Of a stretch of DNA of 64,000 nt, positions 1 through 7,997 are shown one piece after another. The position numbers and the translations under genes are program-made. Below the pieces are notes generated by a model. It had not been told where the DNA came from and ran no database searches. It worked only from the letters and a program-made list of their open reading frames with translations. Numbering within the stretch: the first letter of the stretch is position 1; each line of letters starts with the position of its first letter. This DNA is from Tenacibaculum mesophilum (GTDB lineage: Bacteria; Bacteroidota; Bacteroidia; Flavobacteriales; Flavobacteriaceae), in assembly GCF_003867075.1 (NCBI RefSeq), contig NZ_CP032544.1, forward strand, positions 1,854,001-1,918,000, in the 5' to 3' direction.

Positions 1-471
1 GCCGTCCCTAACATCTTAAGCTTTTTAACCTACCAAGAATGGAATGCTGAGATTAAAGGACTCAATGAATTTGATGAAAAAAACTACCCAACAAATATAC
101 CTGGACTATATTATGCATATCATATAATGGTAGGTTTAGGAACTATTTTTATTGCATTAATGTTAGCTAGCATTATACAGTTATTCAGAAAAAAATTATA
201 TCAAACAAAATTGATTTTATGGTCTTTACTCTTCATGATTCCATTTCCATATATTGCCAATACTACCGGCTGGTATACTGCTGAATTAGGACGCCAACCT
301 TGGTTAGTTTATAACTTATTACGAACATCCGCTGGAGCATCTCCTACAGTATCTTCAGGAAACACTTTATTTACTCTTTTAGGGTTTATAGGTTTATACT
401 TACTATTAGGAATGTTATTTCTAATTTTAGTAGGAAAAATCATTAACAAAGGACCTCAAACAACACATTAA
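1..471 (+). CDS. cydA: Cytochrome bd ubiquinol oxidase subunit I, C-terminal part
   Basis: The reading frame is open from the first base, so this is the 3' end (156 codons plus stop) of a gene starting outside the window. The encoded end has at least three hydrophobic membrane segments and the conserved CydA stretch GWYTAELGRQPW followed by LLRTSAG, the part that helps hold the hemes of the quinol oxidase in the inner membrane. cydB starts 4 bp after the stop, the usual operon order. CydAB reduces oxygen with high affinity using quinol. An internal ATG at 127 is not the true start, because the conserved sequence continues upstream of it. Confidence 0.95.
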   Translation, partial: AVPNILSFLTYQEWNAEIKGLNEFDEKNYPTNIPGLYYAYHIMVGLGTIFIALMLASIIQLFRKKLYQTKLILWSLLFMIPFPYIANTTGWYTAELGRQPWLVYNLLRTSAGASPTVSSGNTLFTLLGFIGLYLLLGMLFLILVGKIINKGPQTTH

Positions 472-474
472 ATT

Positions 475-1551
475 ATGGAACTTTTTTGGTATATAGTATT
501 AGTTACGATGTTAACCATTTATGTTATTTTAGATGGTTATGATTTTGGAGCAGGAATTATTCACTTATTCTTTGCTAAAAAAGAAGAAGATAAAAAGAAA
601 GTCGTAAAAGCAATAGGTCCTTTTTGGGATGCGAACGAAGTATGGTTAATCGCTGCGGGTGGTGTCTTATTTTTTGCTTTCCCTACTTTATATGCTTCTT
701 CATTTAGTGGTTTTTATCTTCCTTTAATGATGGTTTTATGGTTACTAATTTTTAGAGCTATTGGATTAGAACTTCGCGGACAAATACATAATAGGATATG
801 GGAAAGTATTTGGGACAAAGCTTTTGGGATTGCAAGTTTGCTTCTCGCCTTATTTTTTGGAGTTGCATTAGGAAATGTGGTACGTGGTGTTAATCTAGGA
901 AATGTAGTAGATGGTGTTTCTACTCATGAAGCACATTACTTTTTCCTCCCTTTATGGAATTCGGAATTCTCTCCTCACTCTGAAACACTTGGAGTTATTG
1001 ACTGGTTTACTTTACTTCTGGGAATTATTGCAGTTGTATCACTAACTATCCATGGTGCCAATTGGGTTATTTTCAAAACTAATGCTAGTATTAACAACCA
1101 ACTAAAAAAGGTTGTTTTTACTCTTTCTTTTGTTTTATTAGGTTTAGTAATTATTTCATTAATCGCTTGGCATGTTATAGAGCCTAAACCATTTCATAAT
1201 TTCATAGAGCATCCTTTTTTATGGATTTTCCCTCTGCTAACTTTTGTAGGGTTATTTGGTTTATTCAACGTAAAAAAGCACAAAAAACACATCACTGGGT
1301 TTTTATATTCTTCTTTGTTTTTATTAGGAGGTTTGGCAACTACAGTCGCTTCAATTTTCCCTAAAGTTTTACCTTCAACCAATAACATAAATCCCGATTT
1401 AACAATTTATAATGTAGCTGCTAACGAGTATGGTTTGTCCGTAGGTTTAAATTGGTTTTTTATAGCTGCAATCCTAGTAGTTGTTTATTTTATTATTCAG
1501 TATAAAGTCTTTAAAGGAAAAATGGATGATGTAGACTATGGTGAACATTAG
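475..1551 (+). CDS. cydB: Cytochrome bd ubiquinol oxidase subunit II
   Basis: 358 residues, a usual length for CydB. The N-terminus shows the family hallmark LDGYDFGAG near residues 19-27, followed by the FWDANEVWLI motif around residues 50-59 and about eight hydrophobic segments. CydB is the second membrane subunit of cytochrome bd, stabilising the hemes bound by CydA. It begins 3 bases after the cydA stop and is surely cotranscribed. No CydX-like small ORF is evident after it: the 117 bases to the next gene hold a promoter and an operator-like palindrome instead. Confidence 0.97.
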   Translation: MELFWYIVLVTMLTIYVILDGYDFGAGIIHLFFAKKEEDKKKVVKAIGPFWDANEVWLIAAGGVLFFAFPTLYASSFSGFYLPLMMVLWLLIFRAIGLELRGQIHNRIWESIWDKAFGIASLLLALFFGVALGNVVRGVNLGNVVDGVSTHEAHYFFLPLWNSEFSPHSETLGVIDWFTLLLGIIAVVSLTIHGANWVIFKTNASINNQLKKVVFTLSFVLLGLVIISLIAWHVIEPKPFHNFIEHPFLWIFPLLTFVGLFGLFNVKKHKKHITGFLYSSLFLLGGLATTVASIFPKVLPSTNNINPDLTIYNVAANEYGLSVGLNWFFIAAILVVVYFIIQYKVFKGKMDDVDYGEH

Positions 1552-1615
1552 TATATTCTATTTTATATATTCTACATATCCTCTTTACTAAAAAACATAC
1601 CCTGTGTAACTAAAG

Positions 1616-1629
1616 TTACTGACTACCGT
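1616..1629. promoter_or_regulatory. Crp/Fnr-like palindrome upstream of the efflux operon
   Basis: Perfect inverted repeat GTAAC-TAAA-GTTAC with 5-4-5 geometry, the architecture of Crp/Fnr-family operators (compare TTGAT-N4-ATCAA for FNR). Its centre lies about 20 bases before the -7 element at 1642, so it occupies the place of the -33 element, where an activator would act. The regulator is not in the window; the family assignment is inference from geometry only. Confidence 0.45.
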
Positions 1630-1641
1630 ATATGTTGCCAC

Positions 1642-1649
1642 TAAATTTG
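1642..1649 (+). promoter_or_regulatory. Candidate -7 promoter element of the efflux operon
   Basis: TAAATTTG matches the Bacteroidetes -7 consensus TAnnTTTG exactly and sits 19 bases before the TolC-family start codon. No TTG-type -33 element is seen at the right distance; the palindrome at 1616-1629 lies there instead. Confidence 0.5.
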
Positions 1650-1668
1650 CTGTTATAAAACAGTAAAA

Positions 1669-2979
1669 ATGAAAACATCATATATAAGTTTATTTATGGT
1701 AGCACTTTTTATATCTGCTACTACCCTAGCTCAAACTAAAATTTCCATTTCAAAAGGTGAAGTTTTGAAAAGAGTTCAGGAAAATAATACCTCTTTAAGA
1801 ATAGCTGAACAAAACTATCAGCAAGCACGTGCCGATTACAAGCAGACCAACGCTGTGTTCTTGCCAAATATTACTGCTTCTCATACAGGAATTGTAACTA
1901 CCAATCCATTAATGGCATTTGGTAGTAAATTGAATCAAGAAATTTTAACGCAAGCAGATTTTAATCCAGATTTATTAAACAATCCGAAACGAACACAAAA
2001 CTTTGCTACTAAAATTGAAGTACAACAACCTTTAGTGAACTTAGACGGTATTTACCAACGTAAAGCCGCTAAAACTAAAATGGAAGCAACCAACTTGCAG
2101 ACGCAACGTACTCAAGAATATTTATTGTTAGAAGTTGAAAAAGCCTACATGCAATTGCAATTAGCTCACAAGGGAGTTTCGGTATTAGAAAAAGCCTTAA
2201 AAGCTGCGGAAGCTAATCAACAAATGGCAGAAAATAGCTTTAAACAAGGGTATTTACAACGTGCTGATGTATTAGCCGTTAAAGTTCGAGTTACCGAAGT
2301 AAAAAATCAATTACAAACAGCAAAAAGCAATGTACTAAATGTTTCTAACTACTTGTCTTTTTTAATGAATGAAAAACAAAACAACATTTATGAATCCTCA
2401 GATAGTTTACAAGTACACTTAACGAATCAAGTTGCTGACATTACTATTTCTGAAAATCGTTCAGATATTAAAGCAATGGAATTAGCTTCTGAAGCCTATC
2501 AAAAAATGCACAAAGCGGATAAAATGGATTTTCTTCCACGCTTAAATGCTTTTGGTAGTTACGAATTGTACGATGATAAAATTTTCAATGTTGATGCAAA
2601 TGGTTACGTAGTAGGAGCACAATTAACTTGGGATATTTTCAAAGGTTCTAAACGCTACGGAAAAGCACAAAAAAGCAAAGCTCAGTATGAAAAATCAAGA
2701 TTAGAATACGAGCAGTACAAATCTAAAAGTCAATTAGAGTTAAACAACACTAAACGATTATTAAACGATGCAGAGGAACAATTAAAGTTAACCGAATTAG
2801 CCTTACAACAATCGGAAGAAGCCTTAAGAATCAGAAAAAACAGATTTAAAGAAGGACTAGAAAAAACATCCGATTTATTAATCGCTGAAACACAATACGC
2901 TCAAAAACAATTAGAATATTACCAAACTGTATATCAATATAACTATACCAAAGCTTATTTAGATTTTTTAACTCACTAA
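1669..2979 (+). CDS. TolC-family outer membrane efflux protein
   Basis: 436 residues with a Sec signal peptide (residues 1-21, ending TTLAQ). The rest has the pattern of the TolC/OEP family: two related halves with long Gln/Ala/Lys/Glu-rich helices (about 40-75, 150-230, 330-430) that form the periplasmic tunnel, separated by short beta-rich segments for the outer-membrane barrel. It should be the exit duct of the RND pump encoded by the next two genes. The 119-base gap to the adaptor gene holds hairpins (2998-3018, 3038-3068) that may tune its expression relative to downstream genes. Substrate unknown. Confidence 0.92.
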   Translation: MKTSYISLFMVALFISATTLAQTKISISKGEVLKRVQENNTSLRIAEQNYQQARADYKQTNAVFLPNITASHTGIVTTNPLMAFGSKLNQEILTQADFNPDLLNNPKRTQNFATKIEVQQPLVNLDGIYQRKAAKTKMEATNLQTQRTQEYLLLEVEKAYMQLQLAHKGVSVLEKALKAAEANQQMAENSFKQGYLQRADVLAVKVRVTEVKNQLQTAKSNVLNVSNYLSFLMNEKQNNIYESSDSLQVHLTNQVADITISENRSDIKAMELASEAYQKMHKADKMDFLPRLNAFGSYELYDDKIFNVDANGYVVGAQLTWDIFKGSKRYGKAQKSKAQYEKSRLEYEQYKSKSQLELNNTKRLLNDAEEQLKLTELALQQSEEALRIRKNRFKEGLEKTSDLLIAETQYAQKQLEYYQTVYQYNYTKAYLDFLTH

Positions 2980-2997
2980 GAGAGATTTAAAACGCTC

Positions 2998-3018
2998 CGA
3001 CACTTGTGTCGATTTTTT
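2998..3018 (+). terminator. Weak hairpin plus T-run after the TolC gene
   Basis: Stem CGACA/TGTCG with a CTTG loop, followed by ATTTTTT. Five base pairs with a T-run is the minimum for an intrinsic terminator; inside an operon it more likely causes partial termination or mRNA end protection. Confidence 0.35.
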
Positions 3019-3037
3019 AAAATCAATTTCCTTTAGA

Positions 3038-3068
3038 TACCTCGTAGGTTTACTTTGAGGTAGTAAAC
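3038..3068 (+). promoter_or_regulatory. Two mutually exclusive 6-bp stems before the adaptor gene
   Basis: TACCTC (3038-3043) pairs with GAGGTA (3057-3062), and GTTTAC (3048-3053) pairs with GTAAAC (3063-3068). The arms interleave with no spacer between the two 3' arms, so both stems are unlikely to form at once. It could be a small RNA switch or only the remains of a repeat. Confidence 0.25.
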
Positions 3069-3098
3069 TAAAAAATAATCAATAGTAAAAACGAACAA

Positions 3099-4172
3099 AT
3101 GAAAGCTATATATACAATCGCCCTTGCCATATCACTTTTAGTAGTAAGCTGTGATAAAAAAGAAACAACAAACAATAACAACAAACCAACAGTAGCTGTA
3201 AAAGTTGCTAAAGTAACGGCTAATGATAACAATCCGTTTATAACAGCAAGCGGAAAAGTAGCAGCTACCAACAGTGCTGAATTAAGTACTCGTATGATGG
3301 GTTATGTAACCAACATACATGTAAAAGTTGGTGATAAGGTAAATAAAGGTCAATTATTAGTATCAATCAATAACAGCGATTTACAAGCTAAAAAAGCACA
3401 AGCAGAAGCTAATGTAATTAAAGCACAAGCAGGATTTTCAAGCGCTGAAAAAGATTACAATCGCTTTAAAAACTTATTTGAACAAAATAGCGCTTCTCAA
3501 AAAGAGTTTGATGATATCACTGTTCATTACAATGTTGCCAAAGCGAATTTAGAAGCTGCTAAACAGCTAAGAAACGAAATCAATTCTCAGTTTGCTTATA
3601 CGAATATCAGAGCCCCATTTTCAGGAGTGGTAACCAACAAATTTATCGATAAAGGTGCGATGGCTAATCCTGGGATGCCTTTAATATCTGTTGAAGGAAA
3701 AGGCGGTTTTGAAGTAACTGCGTTAGTACCAGAAAGTGACATTTCTCAAATTAAAAAAGACACAAAGGTTGATGTAGCTATCAAATCAATAAACAAAACG
3801 GTTACTGGAAAAATATCGGAAGTAAGTACCTCCGCCAAAAATACAGGGGGACAATACTTAGTTAAAATTAACCTAGATAAAACCGATGTAAAATTGTTAT
3901 CAGGAATGTTTGCTACGGTTCAGTTTCCTGTTGAAAAAACACAAAAAAGTACTGACATGGTTTTAATTCCGTCAGAAGCTTTAGTACACAAAGGACAACT
4001 ATCAGGAATTTATACGGTAAGTCAAAGTAATACTGCTGTGTTACGTTGGTTACGCTTAGGAAGAACCTTTGGAGATCAAGTAGAAGTTTTATCAGGTTTA
4101 TCAGCCGATGAAAGTTATATCGTTTCTTCTGAAGGTAAACTATACAACGGAGCGAAAATAAGTGTACAGTAA
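3099..4172 (+). CDS. RND efflux periplasmic adaptor (membrane fusion) lipoprotein
   Basis: 357 residues. Lipoprotein signal with lipobox VVSC and modified Cys18. The body has the order of HlyD/AcrA adaptors: a biotinyl-lipoyl-like half (about 60-90, GKVAATNSAELSTRMMG), an Ala/Lys-rich helical hairpin (about 93-160), the second lipoyl half (NIRAPFSGVVT, about 170-180), then beta-barrel and membrane-proximal domains. It should bridge the inner-membrane permease and the TolC-like duct. The start is chosen because it immediately precedes the signal peptide. It is separated from the permease by 196 bases holding a structured dispersed element. Confidence 0.93.
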   Translation: MKAIYTIALAISLLVVSCDKKETTNNNNKPTVAVKVAKVTANDNNPFITASGKVAATNSAELSTRMMGYVTNIHVKVGDKVNKGQLLVSINNSDLQAKKAQAEANVIKAQAGFSSAEKDYNRFKNLFEQNSASQKEFDDITVHYNVAKANLEAAKQLRNEINSQFAYTNIRAPFSGVVTNKFIDKGAMANPGMPLISVEGKGGFEVTALVPESDISQIKKDTKVDVAIKSINKTVTGKISEVSTSAKNTGGQYLVKINLDKTDVKLLSGMFATVQFPVEKTQKSTDMVLIPSEALVHKGQLSGIYTVSQSNTAVLRWLRLGRTFGDQVEVLSGLSADESYIVSSEGKLYNGAKISVQ

Positions 4173-4236
4173 GCAGTTACCAATAAACAGTTTTCAGTTA
4201 GTTGTAAAACTAAATTATAAATCATAGTTGAAAGTT

Positions 4237-4350
4237 GCGTTAGGGATAGAAGCGACATCCTTTTTACGTCAGTTCGAGTGTCCTGAGCGAAGTCGAAGGA
4301 TCTATCGAGAACAAGTAAAAAGATATAGCGAATAGCCCGTTAAAACGCCC
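4237..4350 (+). repeat. Structured dispersed element (possibly a Flavo-1-like RNA) inside the RND operon
   Basis: Nested complementary arms are visible: GCGTT (4237-4241) with AACGC (4344-4348); GGG (4243-4245) with CCC (4336-4338); then ATCCTTTTTAC with GTAAAAAGAT allowing one bulged C. The apical part is a second imperfect inverted repeat between AGTTCGAG and CTATCGAGAAC, with an inner TCCT/AGGA stem. From memory, the outer motif resembles an element repeated widely in flavobacterial genomes, and the inner part resembles another such repeat; a link to the Rfam Flavo-1 family is a suggestion only. It lies entirely between the adaptor and permease genes. Confidence 0.5.
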
Positions 4351-4368
4351 AAAAAAATATAAATCAAA

Positions 4369-7300
4369 ATGAAAGAAGGTATAGCAGGAAAAATAGCCAA
4401 AGGGTTTATAGGCTCTAAACTTACCATACTATTAATGGTCGTGTTTATGGTAATTGGTGTGTATAGTTCTTTTTTTATTCCGAGAGAAGAAGAACCACAG
4501 ATTGATGTGCCTATGGCTGACATCTTTGTAGGATATCCAGGTGCGAGCCCTACAGAAGTAGAATCGAGAGTTATCAAACCCTTAGAAAAAATAATTTCGA
4601 ACATCAAAGGAATAGAGTACGTATACTCTACTTCAATGAAAGAACAAGGAATGGTGATTGTTCAGTTTTATGTTGGTGAAGACATAGAGCGCTCGTTTGT
4701 AAAACTATACAATGAGATTAACAAACATATGGATCAAATGCCGAAAGGTGTTACGATGCCTTTGGTAAAAACACGCGCGATTGACGATGTACCTATGTTA
4801 GGGTTGACATTATGGAGTGAAAACTACGACGATTATCAGTTAAAGCAACTCGCACAAGAGCTTACTAACGAAATTGAAAAAGTAAACGATGTTGCGATTA
4901 CTCAAAAAATTGGAGGTAGAAATCGTGAGGTTCGTGTGGTAGTAGACAAAGATAAATTAGCTGCAAGTGGATTAGACTTTCTATCGGTTACTGAAATGTT
5001 AAAAGCCAGCAATCAGCAGCTAAGTGCGGGGAGTTATGATAAAAACGATACCGAGTTTTTAGTAACTACAGGAAAGTTTTTACAATCTGCTGAAGATGTT
5101 AAAAACTTAGTGGTTGGTGTACAACAAAATCAACCGATTTATTTAAAACAAGTTGCGAACGTACTAGACGGACCAGAAATTCCTAAAAACTATGTAAGTT
5201 TTGGTTATGGACAAGCAAGTAGTAATGTTTCAACGTATCAATCAGAATACCCAGCAGTAACCATTTCGGTAGCAAAACGAAAAGGAGCGGATGCTATGCA
5301 AATTGCCGATGTAATTTTAGCGAAGGTTGATCATTTACGTACCAACTTAATTCCTAATGATGTACATGTTGAAATTACCCGTAACTATGGTGAAACAGCA
5401 TCACAAAAAGTATCAGAATTATTATTACACTTAATCGGTGCAATTATCGCTGTAACCTTAGTGGTAATGTTAGCCATGGGTTGGCGTGGTGGTTTAGTGG
5501 TATTCTTATCGGTTCCCATCACCTTTGCACTTACCTTACTAAGTTACTACATGTTAGATTATACCTTAAACCGAATTACCTTGTTCGCCTTGGTATTCGT
5601 AACGGGTATTGTGGTAGATGACTCCATTATTATTGCTGAAAATATGCACAGGCATTTTAAAATGAAGCGACTACCGTTTAAGCAAGCTGCCTTGTACGCT
5701 ATTAATGAAGTAGGAAACCCAACTATATTAGCCACCTTTACCGTAATTGCTTCGGTATTACCCATGGCATTCGTTTCTGGATTGATGGGACCTTATATGA
5801 GTCCGATGCCAATTGGAGCTTCTATCGCTATGATTTTATCACTATTTGTTGCCCTAACGATTACTCCATATTTAGGATATATTTTCTTACGTGAAAAAGA
5901 CAAGCACGATACTGAAGAAACCTTTGAAGGAAACGAAACCAAAGCAATGCAAAGCACGCTAATCTATAAATTATATGAGAAGTTCGAGCGTCCGCTTATT
6001 GAAAATAAAACCAAACGTTGGGCATTCTTAGGAATCACTATTGCTCTACTGCTAGGTTCTATGTCGTTATTCTTTACCAAATCAGTCGCTGTAAAAATGT
6101 TGCCTTTTGATAACAAAAACGAATTTCAAGTAGTCATTGACATGCCTGAAGGTACTACTTTAGAACGTACCGATGCGGTAACTAAAGAAATTGCACAATA
6201 CCTAGCTACACGACCAGAAGTGGTAAACTACCAAAGTTATGTAGGTACCTCTGCTCCAATTACCTTTAACGGATTGGTTCGTCATTACGACTTACGCGGG
6301 GGTAGCAATATGGCGGATATTCAAGTTAACTTAACTGATAAACATGATAGAAGTGAACAAAGTCATGATATTGCAAAATTGTTCAGACCAGAAATTCAAG
6401 CTATTGCAGCTAAATTTAATGCCAATGTAAAATTAGTAGAAGTTCCACCTGGACCTCCTGTATTATCAACTATTGTTGCAGAAGTGTACGGTCCAGATTA
6501 TGAAAAGCAAATTGAAATTGCCAACGAAGTTCAAAATATCTTACACAATACAACCGATGTAGTAGATATCGATTGGATGGTAGAAGACAATCAAACTGAA
6601 TATGAGTTTGTAATTGACAAAGAAAAAGCGATGCTATACGGTGTAGCACCTCAGCAAATTGCTTATACGTTAAACATGGCATTATCCAACAAAGCAGTTT
6701 CAACCTTGTATGATGAAGACGCCTCTAATCAAGTAGGAATTGTGTTTGCTTTGGATGAAAAAGAGAAGTCTTCTGTGCAAGATATTGCTCAGTTACAAAT
6801 TAAATCGCAACATGGCAACCTAGTTTCTATAAGTGATTTAGTTTCTGTGGAAGAAAAAAACAGTGCAAAAAGTATTTACAGAAAGAATCAAAAACGTGTA
6901 GTATATGTTATGGCTGATATGGCTGGTGAGCTAGAAAGTCCTGCCTATGCTATTTTAGGAATGGAAGAAAAGTTGAAAGAAATTCCACTTCCAAAGGGAT
7001 ATAAATTGAACGAATTATACATTAAACAACCCGATTTTGAAGATGATTACACCGTAAAATGGGATGGTGAATGGCAAATTACCTTAGAGGTGTTTAGAGA
7101 TTTAGGAATTGCCTTTTTAGGAGTTATCATCATTATTTATATGTTAATTGTAGGATGGTTCCAAAACTTTAAAGCTCCAATAGTAATGATGGTTGCCATT
7201 CCCTTATCAATGGTAGGAATTATTTTAGGACACTGGATGATGGATGCTTACTTTACTGCAACTTCATTTATTGGAATGATTGCCCTCGCAGGAATTATGG

Positions 7301-7575
7301 TACGAAACTCCGTCTTACTTATTGACTTTGTCAACTTACGTTTAGCAGAAGGAGTTCCGCTAAAGCAAGCTGTGATTGAAGCTGGTGCAGTACGTACCAC
7401 TCCTATCCTATTAACAGCAGGTACGGTAGTTATTGGCGCATTTGTAATCTTATTCGACCCTATTTTTCAAGGGTTAGCCATCTCTTTAATGGGAGGAACC
7501 ATTACAGCTACAGTACTTACCTTGTTGGTAGTGCCTTTGGTATATTATTTAATTGAACGTAAAAATTATAAATAA
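4369..7575 (+). CDS. RND-family efflux permease (AcrB-like inner membrane pump)
   Basis: 1068 residues, the full length of an RND permease. It shows the N-terminal first membrane helix, the periplasmic porter motif EEEPQIDVPMADIFVGYPGAS, a second helix cluster (about 350-505) with the proton-relay motif GIVVDDSIIIAEN near residue 410, a second large periplasmic domain (about 575-895), and a final helix cluster. It would use the proton gradient to expel substrates through the adaptor and TolC-like partners upstream. The paired Asp of VDD, needed for proton transfer, is present. Substrate class cannot be decided from sequence. A 62-residue membrane protein follows after one base. Confidence 0.96.
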   Translation: MKEGIAGKIAKGFIGSKLTILLMVVFMVIGVYSSFFIPREEEPQIDVPMADIFVGYPGASPTEVESRVIKPLEKIISNIKGIEYVYSTSMKEQGMVIVQFYVGEDIERSFVKLYNEINKHMDQMPKGVTMPLVKTRAIDDVPMLGLTLWSENYDDYQLKQLAQELTNEIEKVNDVAITQKIGGRNREVRVVVDKDKLAASGLDFLSVTEMLKASNQQLSAGSYDKNDTEFLVTTGKFLQSAEDVKNLVVGVQQNQPIYLKQVANVLDGPEIPKNYVSFGYGQASSNVSTYQSEYPAVTISVAKRKGADAMQIADVILAKVDHLRTNLIPNDVHVEITRNYGETASQKVSELLLHLIGAIIAVTLVVMLAMGWRGGLVVFLSVPITFALTLLSYYMLDYTLNRITLFALVFVTGIVVDDSIIIAENMHRHFKMKRLPFKQAALYAINEVGNPTILATFTVIASVLPMAFVSGLMGPYMSPMPIGASIAMILSLFVALTITPYLGYIFLREKDKHDTEETFEGNETKAMQSTLIYKLYEKFERPLIENKTKRWAFLGITIALLLGSMSLFFTKSVAVKMLPFDNKNEFQVVIDMPEGTTLERTDAVTKEIAQYLATRPEVVNYQSYVGTSAPITFNGLVRHYDLRGGSNMADIQVNLTDKHDRSEQSHDIAKLFRPEIQAIAAKFNANVKLVEVPPGPPVLSTIVAEVYGPDYEKQIEIANEVQNILHNTTDVVDIDWMVEDNQTEYEFVIDKEKAMLYGVAPQQIAYTLNMALSNKAVSTLYDEDASNQVGIVFALDEKEKSSVQDIAQLQIKSQHGNLVSISDLVSVEEKNSAKSIYRKNQKRVVYVMADMAGELESPAYAILGMEEKLKEIPLPKGYKLNELYIKQPDFEDDYTVKWDGEWQITLEVFRDLGIAFLGVIIIIYMLIVGWFQNFKAPIVMMVAIPLSMVGIILGHWMMDAYFTATSFIGMIALAGIMVRNSVLLIDFVNLRLAEGVPLKQAVIEAGAVRTTPILLTAGTVVIGAFVILFDPIFQGLAISLMGGTITATVLTLLVVPLVYYLIERKNYK

Positions 7576-7576
7576 C

Positions 7577-7765
7577 ATGAAAAATAGAATTGTACGTGGT
7601 ATTGCTGGAACTTTTATACTTATTAGTTTAATCCTAGCAATTAAAGTAAATAGTAATTGGTTATGGTTCACTGCGTTTGTAGGAGCCAACTTATTACAAT
7701 CATCATTAACCAAATGGTGTTTACTAGATGATATTTTAACCAAGGTTTTTAAAGTAAAAGATTAA
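7577..7765 (+). CDS. DUF2892 (YgaP-type transmembrane) small inner membrane protein
   Basis: 62 residues with two hydrophobic segments (about 8-24 and 27-43) and the C-terminal motif LTKWCLLDDILTK, which matches the DUF2892/YgaP membrane domain that often accompanies rhodanese and sulfur-stress genes. The ATG at 7577 is preferred over an in-frame ATG at 7553 because it follows the permease stop by a single base and gives the usual family length. It is the last gene of the RND operon; the conserved Cys may be redox-relevant, but no function is shown. Confidence 0.8.
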   Translation: MKNRIVRGIAGTFILISLILAIKVNSNWLWFTAFVGANLLQSSLTKWCLLDDILTKVFKVKD

Positions 7766-7766
7766 T

Positions 7767-7880
7767 TTATTCTATAGAATAATTCAACATAAGTTGATTT
7801 TTTTTACACAATTGTGGGAATTGTTGTTGTAAATCTTCTGGAGCTTCAAAAAAATGCTCCATAATTACAGCAACAAATTT
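7767..7880 (-). pseudogene. C-terminal relic of an MtfA-like (M90) zinc peptidase
   Basis: The minus strand reads about 37 codons ending in TAA at 7767, including EHFFEAPEDL and QQFPQL. In M90/MtfA (DgsA anti-repressor) peptidases the C-terminal region has a very similar run: a Glu, an aromatic pair, then a Pro-Glu and an FP-L segment. The frame is closed just upstream by TAG (7881-7883), and no HExxH or other part of the gene is seen, so this looks like the tail left after deletion. Recognition is from memory of the family and rests on a short stretch. Confidence 0.5.
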
Positions 7881-7984
7881 CTATTTATAGTTTAGTAACA
7901 AACCTTCTTCCTACTATTTAATTCTTTCTCATAAACCCATTTTTTCTTTCGTAAAATACTGATAATTATATAACGTACTATCCC

Positions 7985-7992
7985 TATATTTG
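7985..7992 (+). promoter_or_regulatory. Candidate -7 promoter element of the LytTR regulator
   Basis: TATATTTG matches TAnnTTTG exactly and ends only 5 bases before the ATG at 7998, so transcription would begin at or next to the start codon, giving a leaderless or nearly leaderless mRNA. No -33 element is obvious. Confidence 0.4.
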
Positions 7993-7997
7993 TTTTT

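Noticed and set aside
3038..3068. An H-type pseudoknot
   Set aside because: The two 3' arms are adjacent with no loop to cross the first stem, so simultaneous pairing of both stems is sterically unlikely.
4302..4607. 101-codon minus-strand ORF over the start of the permease gene
   Set aside because: Antisense to the conserved RND N-terminus and to the structured element; no family features.
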